DNA of 64,000 nt from Sulfurimonas sp. (GCF_029027405.1 NZ_CP093396.1:248001-312000); one strand, 5' to 3'. Numbered from the stretch's first letter, positions 40,008 to 50,947 are shown. Notes: generated by a model from the letters alone, not told the origin. Numbers and translations: made by a program.

Positions 40008-43000
40008 TTACACATTATAGTAAGTTGCGTTTGGATGGTAAACTACTAAAGCACTTGTAGATTGCTCTGGATGAATTTGAAAAGTTTCGCTTAACTCTAT
40101 ACCAAATTCTTCTGGTTTTAACAAGTCAAAAAGAGGACGATTTAGTTCTAAGTCAGGACAAGCTGCGTAACCAAAAGAGTAACGAGAACCTTGGTATTTG
40201 TTCATTTGTACATCACTTAGTTTACTTCCTTCTCCATCTGAAATGTTTAAATCTAGTCTTATTTGCTTGTGAGCTATTTCAGCTAAAGCTTCGGCTAACT
40301 CAACTCCAAGTCCATGAAACTGATAATACTCTGTGTAATTTCCCTCATCCATTATGGCTCTTTCTGCATCACTAAGTTTACCCCCAGAACTAACACAAGT
40401 AAGGGCTATTACATCGTGTCTGTCTGAGTGAAAAAAGTCACTTAATGCACGGTGAGGTGCTTTTCTTTGTCTTGGAAAATTAAACTCTTTTATTGCATCT
40501 GCTCTTACATCTTTTAGCGGTTTGGTATTTACCTCGGCATCTGAGTTGTAGCCATCTTGTGGGTCAAATAGAAGAAGTTTATTGTCATCACTTCTACAAG
40601 GCCAATAGCCATAAATGATAGTAGGCTCAAAAAGTTTTTCATCCAAAAACTGTGCTTTTAGTTTTTCATAAGCGGGTAAAATAACTTCATTTACTTGTTT
40701 TTGATACTCCTCTTTTGTCATTCCTTTTGAACTATAACCCCAACGAGATTTAAAAAGTATCTTATGGTTTATCCATTCAAATGCCATCTCTATTTGAGTG
40801 TCAGTTAGTTTAACTTCTCTTCTTCCCCAAAAAGGAGGAGTAGGAACTTTGACATCCCGGTTAGGCATTTTTAACTCTTCAAAAGGAGGAATAACTATTT
40901 CTTTTTTTACCTTTTTTACTTTTTGTTCTTTATCTTTACCATGCAAATCAGTATCAAGATTTCCAGCTTCGATACGACTCATCGCAGTTACACCATCAAA
41001 AGCATCTTTGCAGTAAAAGATAGGCCCATCATAAAAAGGACGACAAAATTCATCTATAAAGTTACGAGTTAATGCTGCACCACCAAGTAAAACAGGGATT
41101 TTAATATTTTGTTTTTTTAAACTTTTTAAATTTTCTTGCATTACTTGAGTTGATTTTACTAAAAGTCCACTCATTCCAATGGCAGTTGCGTTTGACTCAA
41201 TGACCGCTTTTGTAAAGTCTTCAAGCTCAACTTTTATGCCTAAGTTCATAACTTTAAAACCATTGTTTGAGAGTATGATATCTACAAGATTCTTACCAAC
41301 ATCATGTACATCTCCTTTAACTGTTCCAAGGGCTAAGATAGTATCTATTTCTTTTGTAATTTTTGGCAAGTAAGGGTTTAGATAATCAACAGTTTTTTTC
41401 ATAGTTTCTGCACTTTGAAGCACAAAAGGAAGTTGCATCTGACCTGAACCAAAAAGTTCCCCTACAACCTTCATAGCATCTATGAGGATTTTATTTACTA
41501 TGACCTCTGGAGCGATTGATTGACGAGCTTTTTCAACAAGTGGAATCATTCTTTCTTTATCCCCATCCATAAGAAGTTTGGCTATTTTTTCTTTATCACT
41601 CATCGCTAAATATGCTTCATCTTCGGCATCTGTATCGATGGCTTCTTTTGAAGAAAAGTGTTCTATGAAATCAAAAAGGGCATTTTCTTTTTTGTTAAAG
41701 ATAAGGTTATTACAAATTTTTTGGTCTTCTTCACTTATTTTATTTAGGGGGATAATATGCTTGACATTGATAATAACACTAGTTAAACCAGCATCTATAC
41801 AGTGATGTAAAAACATAGAGTTAAGGTAAGGTCTTGCATCTTTATCTAAGCCAAAAGAGATATTTGAAAGACCTAAAACAGCACCTACTTCTGGATGTTT
41901 TTCTCGTAAAGCTCTTATAGCATCTATGGTATTTACCCCAGCATCTAGATATTCAGCATCTCCACTCGCTAATGTAAAGGTAAGAACATCAAAAACCAAG
42001 TCTTCTTTTTTTATGCCATGTCTTGAGGTTGCTAAGTCTATAATTCTGTCGGCTACTGCTAGTTTATTTTCAACTGTTTTTGCCATACCAACTTCATCGA
42101 TAGTTAAACAAACAAGTGATGTACCAAACTTTTTAGCTAAGGCACATACTTCATCAAACTTATCTTCTCCATCTTCAAGGTTAACAGAGTTTAAAATTGG
42201 CTTGCCGCCTATGTTTTTAAGAGCAGTTTCAAGTCCAACAGTCTGAGTAGAATCAGGCATAAGAGGAAGAGCTATTTTTTGGTTATACATGCCAATAACA
42301 GCATTCATATCTTTAGTTTCATCTCGACCTGCAAAACCGACATTTACATCTATTGCGTGAGCACCTGCTCTTACTTGTTGCTGAGCAACACTTAGCGTTC
42401 CTTCATAGTTTTCTGCTAAAAGTAGTTCACGAAAAGCTTTTGAACCTGTTGCGTTTGAGCGTTCTCCCATAAGTAGAGGAGCAGGTTCTTGCATAAGAGA
42501 AGTAGTGTTAAAAAGTGACGCAATAGCATTTGGATGTGAACCTGTTGCTACTTTAGGTTTTATAGCACTAACTCTATCTACAAGAGAGCGAATATGCTCA
42601 GGTGTAGTACCACAACATCCACCTAAAAAGCTAACCCCATCAAACTCTAAAAAAGCCTCTTGTTTATCACTAAACTCATCAGGTCCCATCGGATAGTAAG
42701 TATATCCACCACGGTTTTGAGGAAGTCCTGCATTTGCATGAACACTTATGGGTTTATGCCAAACTTCACTTAAAGTTTTTACATGTTTTAAAACTTGTTG
42801 GGGTCCTGTTCCGCAGTTAAAACCAAGACTTAAAATATCGAAAGGTTCTAAAATAGTAGCTATGGTTGCGGCATCTGTACCTATAAGCATAGTTCCACTA
42901 AGTTCTATGGTTACTGAAACCATGATTGGGATGTCAACTTCTTTTTTACGACTTGCTTCTTTACAAGCGTGAAGTGCAGCTTTTATTTGCAGCGGGTCTT

Positions 43001-43493
43001 GAGCAGTTTCTAGTAAAAAAATATCAACTCCACCGTCTATAAGAGCCTCACAAAAACTGGTATAACCTTCATACATTTCATCATAACTAATATGCCCTAA
43101 AGAGGGAAGTTTTGTCCCTGGTCCAACTGAGCCTAAGCAAAATCTAGGATGCTCTTTTGTTGAGAATTTTTCACACTCTTTTTTTACTATCTCTGCTCCA
43201 GCTTTTGTGAGTTCATTTGCTCTATGACCTATATCGTACTCATCTAAAACCCAAGAGAAAGAACCAAAAGTGTTTGTAGTTATAAAGTCTGCTCCAGCAC
43301 TAAGGTAAGCATGTGCAATTTCACTTAAAATATCTGGTGCCGTAACATTTAAAAGTTCGTTACAACCTTCGTTTCCCTCCCAAGCAGATGCAGGGATTTG
43401 CTCATCTCGTTGTTGGAGTTGTGTACCTAAAGCACCATCTATAATTAGAGGGCGTTTTTGAATAGTTTGTAAAATATAATCTTGTGTTTTCAT
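40008..43493 (-). CDS. metH: Cobalamin-dependent methionine synthase
   Basis: 1161 residues, all modules present in order: homocysteine domain (about 1-310, with zinc ligands in GFNCGTG and GGCCGTTPEH), pterin-binding domain (about 330-600, GERSNATGSKAFRELL), B12 cap and B12-binding domain with GDVHDVGKNLVDI (DxHxxG base-on histidine), and the S-adenosylmethionine reactivation domain (about 890-1161, RSRYSFGYAACPDL near the end). Transfers methyl from methyltetrahydrofolate to homocysteine. Slightly shorter than E. coli MetH (1227), as usual in this phylum. Confidence 0.97.
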   Translation of the reverse strand: MKTQDYILQTIQKRPLIIDGALGTQLQQRDEQIPASAWEGNEGCNELLNVTAPDILSEIAHAYLSAGADFITTNTFGSFSWVLDEYDIGHRANELTKAGAEIVKKECEKFSTKEHPRFCLGSVGPGTKLPSLGHISYDEMYEGYTSFCEALIDGGVDIFLLETAQDPLQIKAALHACKEASRKKEVDIPIMVSVTIELSGTMLIGTDAATIATILEPFDILSLGFNCGTGPQQVLKHVKTLSEVWHKPISVHANAGLPQNRGGYTYYPMGPDEFSDKQEAFLEFDGVSFLGGCCGTTPEHIRSLVDRVSAIKPKVATGSHPNAIASLFNTTSLMQEPAPLLMGERSNATGSKAFRELLLAENYEGTLSVAQQQVRAGAHAIDVNVGFAGRDETKDMNAVIGMYNQKIALPLMPDSTQTVGLETALKNIGGKPILNSVNLEDGEDKFDEVCALAKKFGTSLVCLTIDEVGMAKTVENKLAVADRIIDLATSRHGIKKEDLVFDVLTFTLASGDAEYLDAGVNTIDAIRALREKHPEVGAVLGLSNISFGLDKDARPYLNSMFLHHCIDAGLTSVIINVKHIIPLNKISEEDQKICNNLIFNKKENALFDFIEHFSSKEAIDTDAEDEAYLAMSDKEKIAKLLMDGDKERMIPLVEKARQSIAPEVIVNKILIDAMKVVGELFGSGQMQLPFVLQSAETMKKTVDYLNPYLPKITKEIDTILALGTVKGDVHDVGKNLVDIILSNNGFKVMNLGIKVELEDFTKAVIESNATAIGMSGLLVKSTQVMQENLKSLKKQNIKIPVLLGGAALTRNFIDEFCRPFYDGPIFYCKDAFDGVTAMSRIEAGNLDTDLHGKDKEQKVKKVKKEIVIPPFEELKMPNRDVKVPTPPFWGRREVKLTDTQIEMAFEWINHKILFKSRWGYSSKGMTKEEYQKQVNEVILPAYEKLKAQFLDEKLFEPTIIYGYWPCRSDDNKLLLFDPQDGYNSDAEVNTKPLKDVRADAIKEFNFPRQRKAPHRALSDFFHSDRHDVIALTCVSSGGKLSDAERAIMDEGNYTEYYQFHGLGVELAEALAEIAHKQIRLDLNISDGEGSKLSDVQMNKYQGSRYSFGYAACPDLELNRPLFDLLKPEEFGIELSETFQIHPEQSTSALVVYHPNATYYNV

Positions 43494-43599
43494 AATTGGA
43501 TTTTAGCGAAAAAGAGCATAAAAATATCTTGTGAAAAAGTTTAAGCAAGATAAAACAAGATATTGATTATCATTAGTTATAACTACGAAAAGGTTTCTT

Positions 43600-45765
43600 A
43601 TGTTAAATAATATGTCAATTAAAATAAAGTTAGCGATGATGGTATTTTTGCCTTTATTGGTTATTGTTATTTTAGGAAGTTTAAATAGTTACAAAAATTA
43701 TAAGCAAACAGTAGAATTCTCAAATATTCAAGAAATTGCAATACTTGCAACAAAAATTGGTGCAATGGTGCATAATACTCAAAAAGAAAGAGGTGCATCT
43801 GCTGGATTTGTAGGTTCTAAGGGTGTTAAATTTGTAGATGCTGTACCGAGAATAAGAAAAGATACAGATTTAACAAGAGCGGCGATGGAAGCTTTTTATA
43901 AAACTATTGATTTTTCTAAATATCCATCTGCAATGAAAACTCAGATGGATGACGCAATGAGTCGTCTTTCTCAGCTAAACGATAAGCGTTCAAAGATAAG
44001 TTCATTGGAGTTAAGTGTTCCTCAAACAGTTGGTTATTATACTCCTTTAAATGGAGCTTTTTTAGATACCATAGCCTATATTGCGAAGATGAGTAATGAT
44101 AAAACAATGAGTACAGCTTTAAATGCTTTTGTTAATTTTCTTTATTCAAAAGAAAGAGCAGGAGTTGAGCGAGCAGTTATGACAGGAACCTTTGCAAAAG
44201 ATTCATTTCCTAAAGGTTTTTATGCAAAGTTTATTAAACTTACTGTTGAGCAAGATACTTATATGAGTAGATTTTTATTTTTAGCATCTACTGATAATGC
44301 AAATTTTTATAAGAAAACTTTAGTTGGTAAGCCAGTTGATGAAGTAGCAAGAATGAGAAAAATAGCATTTGAGAGATCAGGTGGAGAATTTGGCGTAGAT
44401 GCTACATATTGGTTTAAGACAATAACAGCAAAAATAAATCTACTTAAAAAAGTAGAAGTACATCTTTCAGATTCTGTTTTAGTGTTAATAGATGATTTGA
44501 AGTCTGAAGCTAAATTAAGCATGACAATTGGTATGCTTATTAATGCTAGTGTAACTCTTTTTGTTATTATTTTTGGTTTTATAGTTGCAAATAGTTTAAC
44601 TACGAGAATTTCTCTTTTTAAAGATGAACTTGATGAAATAATATCTTCAAAAGATTTTTCACTTGAAGTTTCACAAGATGGATATGATGAAATTTCTTCT
44701 ATTCAAAGTGCGGCAAGCCACATGGTTCAAACAGCAAATGAGGCTATTTTAAATGCAAATGAAAGTTTACAAAATTCTCAAGAGCATGCAAAAGAGAGCG
44801 AAATTCAACTAGAAAAAAATCGACTTACCTTATCTTTAACAGAACTTTTAAGCAAGGGTGTTGGACGAGGAATAAAAGCTGTTCAAGAAGATCTTGTTAA
44901 AAATATGAATTCATTAAAAGATATAAATGAGAAAAGTTTAGAAACAGAATCTACTGTTGAAGAAGTTAAAACCTCTACAACTGAGATGGGAGACTCTTTG
45001 CAAAGCATATCTTTAAAAATGGGTGAGAGTAGAGAAAATTATGAGCAGTTAAATGGAAGTGTTGCTGAGATTACAAATGTCATTTCTCTTATAAAAGACA
45101 TTTCAGATCAAACAAATTTACTAGCTTTAAATGCTGCCATAGAAGCTGCTCGTGCGGGTGAGCATGGTCGTGGTTTTGCTGTTGTTGCTGATGAGGTTAG
45201 AAAACTAGCGGAAATAACACAAAAAGCTACAAGCGAAGTAGAAGTAAATATAAACTTATTAAAACAAAATTCTTCTGCAATGCAAGAATTTTCAGAGCAG
45301 ATGGATAAAGAGATAGTAATTTCTTTAGAAAGACTAGAGAATTTCAATGGAAGTCTTTATACTTTAGTAGATGTTTCACATGAGATTCAAGCAAGCAATA
45401 AGACGATAACAAATGATATGTTTATTAATCTTGCTAAACTTGATCATGTTATCTTTAAGTTAGGTGGTTATGAAGCTGTATTTAAAAATAATAAAGAGTA
45501 TATCCCATCAAAACATACAGAATGCAGATTTGGAGAGTGGTACACTAAAGTTGGTAAAGAAAGTTTTGGAGATTCACCTTCATACGCCAAAATAGAAATA
45601 CCACATAAAGCAATACATGAAAGCATAGGTAAACTTCCAAACTATATAGAATCAGACATTATGAAAAATTCTCAAAATATTATAGATTCATTTAAAATAG
45701 CAGAAGAAAATGCCAAAGATTTATTTAGATATCTAAATAATATTATTGAAGAAGTAGATAAATAG
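43600..45765 (+). CDS. Methyl-accepting chemotaxis protein with NIT and CZB domains
   Basis: 721 residues. Membrane helix about 9-28, periplasmic NIT (nitrate/nitrite-sensing type) domain ([20 protein letters not shown]...), second helix about 308-330, then signalling domain with the hairpin core [38 protein letters not shown], and a C-terminal CZB zinc domain ([27 protein letters not shown]). CZB domains sense zinc availability linked to oxidants such as hypochlorite. A dual-input receptor is likely. Confidence 0.92.
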   Translation: MLNNMSIKIKLAMMVFLPLLVIVILGSLNSYKNYKQTVEFSNIQEIAILATKIGAMVHNTQKERGASAGFVGSKGVKFVDAVPRIRKDTDLTRAAMEAFYKTIDFSKYPSAMKTQMDDAMSRLSQLNDKRSKISSLELSVPQTVGYYTPLNGAFLDTIAYIAKMSNDKTMSTALNAFVNFLYSKERAGVERAVMTGTFAKDSFPKGFYAKFIKLTVEQDTYMSRFLFLASTDNANFYKKTLVGKPVDEVARMRKIAFERSGGEFGVDATYWFKTITAKINLLKKVEVHLSDSVLVLIDDLKSEAKLSMTIGMLINASVTLFVIIFGFIVANSLTTRISLFKDELDEIISSKDFSLEVSQDGYDEISSIQSAASHMVQTANEAILNANESLQNSQEHAKESEIQLEKNRLTLSLTELLSKGVGRGIKAVQEDLVKNMNSLKDINEKSLETESTVEEVKTSTTEMGDSLQSISLKMGESRENYEQLNGSVAEITNVISLIKDISDQTNLLALNAAIEAARAGEHGRGFAVVADEVRKLAEITQKATSEVEVNINLLKQNSSAMQEFSEQMDKEIVISLERLENFNGSLYTLVDVSHEIQASNKTITNDMFINLAKLDHVIFKLGGYEAVFKNNKEYIPSKHTECRFGEWYTKVGKESFGDSPSYAKIEIPHKAIHESIGKLPNYIESDIMKNSQNIIDSFKIAEENAKDLFRYLNNIIEEVDK

Positions 45766-45841
45766 CTATTATATTTGAAATGATTATATTAATTATAATA
45801 TAATATTAATATAAAGCTAAACATACATTAGCTACAATATG

Positions 45842-45851
45842 ACAATATTGT
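45842..45851. promoter_or_regulatory. ACAATATTGT palindrome upstream of ccoG
   Basis: An exact 10-bp palindrome inside two direct TGACAATATT repeats, 37 bases before the ccoG start. Could bind a repressor or FNR/CRP-type factor; identity unknown. Confidence 0.35.
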
Positions 45852-45887
45852 GACAATATTAATCTTTTTTGATAATAAGGAGTTTTT

Positions 45888-47297
45888 ATGGTTAAGAATA
45901 AATGGAGAATTAAAAGGTACTATGTATTTATAGCAATTACGGTTATAACATTGATATTGCCTTGGATAACAGTTGATGGAAATCACTTCTTTTTACTTAG
46001 TTTTGATAAGCTAAAACTACATCTTGCTTTTATTGAGTTTGATATGCAAGAGTTGTATTTGATGCCATTTTTGCTAATGTTTATGTTTTTAGGAATCTTT
46101 GGTATGACCGTTTTAGGTGGTCGTGTTTTTTGTGGATGGATATGTCCTCAAACTATTTTTCGCGTTATTTACAGAGATTTGATAGAAACTAAAATATTAG
46201 GTCTTCGTTCTCGCATAAAAAACAAGCAAAAAGAACCTGATATGTCAAAGGCAGAAAATAAGGTTAAAAAAGTGATTGCTATTTTACTTTGGATAGCACT
46301 TTCTCTTCTTGCAAGTTCTAACTTTTTATGGTTTTTTGTTCCACCTGAAGATTTTTTCAATTATCTTCTTGATTTTAACAATCATTGGACTCTTTTTGGC
46401 ACAGTTGGTGTTATGACACTATTTTTAGTTTATGACATTGTATTTTTAAAAGAGGACTACTGTATATATGTTTGTCCTTACTCTCGTGTACAGTCTGTTT
46501 TATATGATGAGCATACGATAATGGCACTATACGATATTCATAGAGGTGGTAATATCTATGATAAAAATAAACAAAAACAATTTACTTCTCAAAAAGATAT
46601 TCAAGTGCAAGAGCCTCATGCTGAATGTACCGCTTGTGAAAGCTGTGTAACCGTTTGTCCTACTCATATTGATATACGAAAAGGTCTTCAACTAGAGTGT
46701 ATAAACTGTCTTGAATGTGTAGATGCTTGTACAACTGTTATGGGTAAACTTGGAAAGCCTTCTTTAGTAACTTGGTCTAGTGATTTTGAAATAATTGAGC
46801 AAAAAGGTAAAACACAATATTTTCGTGCAAAAGTTTTAGCTTACATAGTTCTCTTGATTGGAATAATGATTGCCTTAGCTTTTATGAGCAGCACAAAAGA
46901 AAACATGCTTTTAAATATAAACAAAGAAACTCGCTTTTACTCAACTAAACTACTCCCAAATGGTAAGGTTAGAGTCGATAATGCTTATGAGTTTTTACTT
47001 CAAAACACTCAAAAAGAAAAAATGAAATTTTACTTTGAAGTTATAGCTCCAAAGGGTATGGAAGGAAAGATAACTATAGCTAAACCTTCAAAGGCATTTA
47101 CAGCAGTTCCAAATATTAAAAAGAAAAAGATTGTTGTTCTTAGGACGACAGAGATTTTAGTTAAAGATGATAGAAAAGATACTATCATTCCTATAACTAT
47201 TCGTGCTTATGCTTTGGGTCATGAAAAAGAGATAGTTGTTTTTAGAAAATCAATCTTTGTTTTTCCAAAAACTGAGATACTAAAAGCAGCGAAATAA
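45888..47297 (+). CDS. ccoG: CcoG/RdxA-type 4Fe-4S membrane protein for cbb3 oxidase copper site assembly
   Basis: 469 residues. Membrane helices near 10-27, 60-82, 128-147, 165-185 and 316-336; CGWICPQT and CIYVCPYSRVQ; ferredoxin-like clusters CTACESCVTVCP and CINCLECVDAC in the cytoplasmic loop; C-terminal FixG Ig-like domain (about 360-465). CcoG reduces Cu(II) to Cu(I) for delivery to cbb3-type cytochrome c oxidase. It stands alone here, not with ccoNOP. RBS AAGGAG. Confidence 0.93.
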   Translation: MVKNKWRIKRYYVFIAITVITLILPWITVDGNHFFLLSFDKLKLHLAFIEFDMQELYLMPFLLMFMFLGIFGMTVLGGRVFCGWICPQTIFRVIYRDLIETKILGLRSRIKNKQKEPDMSKAENKVKKVIAILLWIALSLLASSNFLWFFVPPEDFFNYLLDFNNHWTLFGTVGVMTLFLVYDIVFLKEDYCIYVCPYSRVQSVLYDEHTIMALYDIHRGGNIYDKNKQKQFTSQKDIQVQEPHAECTACESCVTVCPTHIDIRKGLQLECINCLECVDACTTVMGKLGKPSLVTWSSDFEIIEQKGKTQYFRAKVLAYIVLLIGIMIALAFMSSTKENMLLNINKETRFYSTKLLPNGKVRVDNAYEFLLQNTQKEKMKFYFEVIAPKGMEGKITIAKPSKAFTAVPNIKKKKIVVLRTTEILVKDDRKDTIIPITIRAYALGHEKEIVVFRKSIFVFPKTEILKAAK

Positions 47298-47318
47298 TAA
47301 ACATTTAAATATCAATAG

Positions 47319-47353
47319 GATAGACTTTAAGTATTCACCCCTTAGAGTCTATC
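47319..47353 (+). terminator. Probable terminator after ccoG
   Basis: GATAGACT-TTAAG pairs with CTTAG-AGTCTATC around a ~9-base loop, 22 bases past the ccoG stop, followed by a weak T-rich stretch. Confidence 0.5.
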
Positions 47354-47394
47354 TTGCCTAGTAAAATTAAACAATAAAGATGAGGGTAAAAGTA

Positions 47395-47500
47395 TGAGTA
47401 GACGGGGTACCCCTTGAGCAGGATTTAAAACAAAAGTTGTCTTAGAAGTTTCACAAGCTATGCGAAATGAAAAAAATGCCGTTGTAAAGGAATGATTATT
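47395..47500 (+). pseudogene. IS3-family orfA remnant
   Basis: ATGAGTAGACGG... reads MSRRGTP*AGFKTKVVLEVSQAMRNEKNAVVKE, matching the IS3 OrfA start with stops and substitutions. Dead element fragment. Confidence 0.6.
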
Positions 47501-47794
47501 AGCTGTTTACATGTTTTGAGACGGAGTACCAAAAGGTGTAATAAAGAAGTTAACGCATAAGGAGCAGCTATGAAGGTATTTGGATAACTGCTTCGGTAGC
47601 TTTAATCTCAGTAGTGATCATCTCATTTCATGAAACAGGGAATGCTCTAACAACGATAGAACATTTAAAAATAGTTAGAAAGTATTATGAAAGCCTATCG
47701 TTTATCTTATCGACAATGCTTCTTGGTATAAAACAAAAAAAGTATTATAGTATTGTGAAGACAATAATATTGTTTTACTTTTTCTTCCTCCATA
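47501..47794. other. Unidentified decayed sequence interrupted by IS3 copy 2
   Basis: A frame reading IWITASVALISVVIISFHETGNALTTIEHLKIVRKYYESLSF looks like a membrane-protein start whose ATG is one base out of frame (47571). It runs to the IS edge without a recognisable family. Nothing else seen. Confidence 0.3.
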
Positions 47795-49146
47795 TATAAT
47801 GCCCCTAAAAATCAAGACAACTTTCCTAAAGATTTAATTTCATAAGCAACTGTTACCTTACCCTACATTTTTTAGATATTCAAGATAAACATTCATCGGT
47901 TTTCTATAATCTAAACTTGAGTGAAATCTCTTAAAGTTGTATTTATAGATATAAGCTTTAACTCCTTCTTTTAAATTTCTAATAGTTTGATAATCATTTA
48001 TGTAAATATTACCATGTTTAAGGGTTCTAAAAAATCTCTCAATTACTATATTGTGAATACTTCTAGCTTTCCCATTCATTGATATTTGAATATTATATCT
48101 TTTAAGTATCTGAGTATGCTCATTGCTTGTATATTGACTTCCTTGATCACTATTAAATATCTTAGGCTTAGGATACTTTGCAAGTGCCTTTTCTAGCACA
48201 TCGGTTGCAAGTGTTGCATCCATAGAATTAGTACCACAAGGGCATGATAATATTTTATAGGAGAGTATAGCTTTAGAATGCCAGTCTATAACTGCTGCCA
48301 GATACATAAAACCTCCGTTAATACGAATATAGGTAATGTCACCACTCCATACTTCGTTTGGAGTAGGCACATAGACAGTATTTTTCTTACCAACTCTAGT
48401 CCAATACTTCTTGAGGAGGTACTCATATATTTTATGTTCTTTATTTTTAATACTTGTTAGTTTCTTTTTAGTTGGGTATATTGCTTGTATGCCAAGTATT
48501 GCCATATATTTCAAGACTCTATTTCTGCCAATGGCATAGCCATCTTCTTTGAGTTGCTCGTAGATAAACCTATAACCATACTCTGAGTTCTCTGTAGCTA
48601 TCTCATCAATTTTATGAAGTAGTTTGATGTTTTTTTGACTCATTGGTACTGGTTGATAGTAATAGTGGCTTCTACTAATACCAAATATCTCACATTGCTC
48701 TGAAATTGATAATTTTTTATGCTTGGACTCGATCAAAGCTTTTTTATTACATAAGTCCAAGCTCTTTAGCTTTTTTTCAACGAAACCTGCTCTTACAGTT
48801 GCTTTTCCTAGTGCCTTAGCTAAGCCATCATTCTCAGTTTTTAACTCTTCTATTTCATCTCTATAAGCTTTCGTCGCTCCACCCAAGTCAAATGCTAAAG
48901 ATGCATTTTCTAAAAATTGAGTCTTCCATTTTCCTAATGATTGAGAAGTGATTTTATACTTAGTTGCTAACTGACTTATTGTCATATCTTCTTTTAACAT
49001 TTCTAAGACTATTTTAGTCTTCTGTTTTGCCGTATAAGTTTGCCCTTGTTTTCTACTCATAATTTATCTCCATAATTCTTACTTATTTTAGCTTTTTTGA
49101 AAATAAATCCTACTGAATTGGTGTCTTAGATTTTAGGGGCATTATA
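47795..49146 (-). mobile_element. IS3-family insertion sequence, copy 2 (1352 bp)
   Basis: Same ends (TATAATGCCCC...GGGGCATTATA) and length as copy 1 at 9188-10539, opposite orientation. The encoded proteins are identical, so the copies diverged very recently. No clear target duplication. Confidence 0.9.
47858..49060 (-). CDS. IS3-family transposase, fused OrfAB (copy 2)
   Basis: 400 residues, identical to the copy at 9274-10476, with D241, D305, E341 intact. Two identical intact copies in 40 kb, one in the array and one near ccoG, indicate an active element. Either copy could recombine with the other; being inverted, they would flip the 37-kb segment between them. Confidence 0.93.
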   Translation of the reverse strand: MSRKQGQTYTAKQKTKIVLEMLKEDMTISQLATKYKITSQSLGKWKTQFLENASLAFDLGGATKAYRDEIEELKTENDGLAKALGKATVRAGFVEKKLKSLDLCNKKALIESKHKKLSISEQCEIFGISRSHYYYQPVPMSQKNIKLLHKIDEIATENSEYGYRFIYEQLKEDGYAIGRNRVLKYMAILGIQAIYPTKKKLTSIKNKEHKIYEYLLKKYWTRVGKKNTVYVPTPNEVWSGDITYIRINGGFMYLAAVIDWHSKAILSYKILSCPCGTNSMDATLATDVLEKALAKYPKPKIFNSDQGSQYTSNEHTQILKRYNIQISMNGKARSIHNIVIERFFRTLKHGNIYINDYQTIRNLKEGVKAYIYKYNFKRFHSSLDYRKPMNVYLEYLKNVG

Positions 49147-49412
49147 TTTGATATGAGATAGCAATATTGCGGACTATTATTAGTGATATTATACTATTTT
49201 ACAAGTTTAAAGATGGTTAATCTTAGAATCTTTATGTTATGATTTTTGTAATTTATGGGACTGTTATTTATTTAGTTATTTCACAGTCTCCGCGGGAACA
49301 TCCAAGAGCGAAGCTGAACTCTAAAATTAAGGATATATTTTGAAATTAATAGTTTTTATTTTACTTGTTTGTAATATTTTAAATGCCAATCAACTTTATA
49401 AAAAGGATTGCT
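49147..49412. repeat. IS edge and attC-like relic upstream of the lipid operon
   Basis: TTTCACAGTCT at 49279, shared with 7249, is followed at 49288-49319 by CTCCGCGGGAACATCC...GCGAAGCTGAAC. This matches the hairpin spacer and stem arm of the long GC-stem attC at 26774-26963. The remainder is AT-rich with nothing recognised. Confidence 0.5.
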
Positions 49413-50006
49413 ATGGCTACCATATATGACCTCAAACCAAAATTTCAAGCTATATTAAGACCTACTGTTAGTTTCCTAGCAAATAAAGGAGTTACTCCAA
49501 ATCAAGTTACTTGGGTTGCTTTGGTGTTTTCCATGCTCACAGGTGCTTTGATTGGTTTTACTCATGGAGCATCTTGGGTGCTTCTTTTTGTTCCAATATT
49601 TATGTTTATACGAATGGCTATGAATGCGATAGATGGCATCTTGGCTAAAGAGTTTGATATGAAAACAGATGCAGGAGCGATGCTAAATGAGATGAGTGAT
49701 GTAGTTGCTGATACCGTTTTATATCTACCCTTAGCATATGTAAATGGTGTATCGGTAGTGTGGGTTGTTTTGTTTGTAATAGTTGGTATATTTACTGAGA
49801 TGGCAGGTGTTTTAGCATCTACAATAGGAGGAGAGAGAAGATATGATGGACCTATGGGCAAGAGCGATAGGGCTTTTATTTTTGGTTTAATCTGTTTACT
49901 TTTAGGTCTTGGTGTAAGTGTTGGGATATGGGTAACCATCCTACTTAGTATATCTACACTTTTAGGGGTTATAACTACTTTTAATAGATCAAAGGCAGTA
50001 CTATAA
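49413..50006 (+). CDS. CDP-alcohol phosphatidyltransferase (YnbA-like)
   Basis: 197 residues from MATIYDLKPKF; AGGA upstream favours it over the ATG 30 bases earlier. The family motif reads DGILAKEF...DAGAMLNEMSDVVAD, where the third acidic position is N, as in YnbA-type members. About six membrane helices. It would move a phosphatidyl group from CDP-diacylglycerol to an alcohol. First gene of a five-gene operon; stop and next start overlap by one base (TAATG). Confidence 0.85.
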   Translation: MATIYDLKPKFQAILRPTVSFLANKGVTPNQVTWVALVFSMLTGALIGFTHGASWVLLFVPIFMFIRMAMNAIDGILAKEFDMKTDAGAMLNEMSDVVADTVLYLPLAYVNGVSVVWVVLFVIVGIFTEMAGVLASTIGGERRYDGPMGKSDRAFIFGLICLLLGLGVSVGIWVTILLSISTLLGVITTFNRSKAVL

Positions 50007-50938
50007 TGATAGATATACTTATGGAATTATACTCTGGTAAAAGTGGATTAGTTATTAGTTTTATATTAGGGCTTCTTATTTTTGCTACTGTTATTGTACG
50101 ACTCTTTTATGCAGACTCTAAAGAGTTAAAGGAGCGAATATACTCTTGGTGGATAATCATAGGGGTTTTTATCTTTGGAACAATGATAAATACAACGATT
50201 GCTATGTTTTTCTTTGGACTTTTAAGCTACTTAGCACTTAAGGAGTACTTTACACTCATACCATCTCGACATACAGATAGGAGAGTGATTTTTTATGCTT
50301 ACCTCTCTATAATTCCACAGTTTTACTTCGCTAGTATTGAGTGGTATGAGATGTTTATTATATGGATACCAGTCTATCTATTTTTATTTTTGCCATTTAG
50401 ACAAGTTCTCATAGGAGAAAATCAAGGTTTTATCCAAAACACTAGTAAGATTCAATGGGGCTTGATGTTGTTTGTTTTTGGGCTTAGTCATTTGGCTTTT
50501 ATGATAACACTAGACCCAATTAGGGTAAATGATGTTGGTGGTAAAGAGTTGGTTCTTTATCTTGTTCTTTTAACTGAGCTAAATGATATTTTACAGTACA
50601 TGTGGGGTAAGAGTATTGGTAAAAGAAAAATTATGCCAAAGGTAAGTCCAAACAAGACAGTAGAGGGATTTATAGGTGCATTTATAACTATATCTTTCTT
50701 AGCAATACTCTTCTCTTTTTTAACACCATTTAATTGGATTGAAGCTCTAATAGCTGGGATGATAATCTCTGGTGGTGGTTTTATTGGAGATGTTGTAATT
50801 TCTATGATTAAAAGAGATATTGGTGTAAAAGATTCAGGTAGTTTACTACCAGGTCACGGAGGGATACTAGATAGAGTAGATAGCCTTACATATACAGCAC
50901 CTCTATTTTTTCACTATGTTTATTATCTGTACTATTAG
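50006..50938 (+). CDS. CDP-diacylglycerol synthase (YnbB/CdsA-like)
   Basis: 310 residues, about eight membrane helices. C-terminal CdsA signature: NDILQYMWGKSIGKRKIMPKVSPNKTVEGFIGA...GGFIGDVVISMIKRDIGVKDSGSLLPGHGGILDRVDS. Makes CDP-diacylglycerol from phosphatidate and CTP, the substrate for the preceding enzyme. A second, dedicated CDS-type enzyme next to a CDP-alcohol transferase is the ynbAB arrangement. Confidence 0.9.
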   Translation: MIDILMELYSGKSGLVISFILGLLIFATVIVRLFYADSKELKERIYSWWIIIGVFIFGTMINTTIAMFFFGLLSYLALKEYFTLIPSRHTDRRVIFYAYLSIIPQFYFASIEWYEMFIIWIPVYLFLFLPFRQVLIGENQGFIQNTSKIQWGLMLFVFGLSHLAFMITLDPIRVNDVGGKELVLYLVLLTELNDILQYMWGKSIGKRKIMPKVSPNKTVEGFIGAFITISFLAILFSFLTPFNWIEALIAGMIISGGGFIGDVVISMIKRDIGVKDSGSLLPGHGGILDRVDSLTYTAPLFFHYVYYLYY

Positions 50939-50947
50939 GAGCTTACG

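Noticed and set aside
43556..43599. Fur-box-like TGATTATCATTAG upstream of the chemoreceptor
   Set aside because: Only partial match in very AT-rich DNA; not enough to call.
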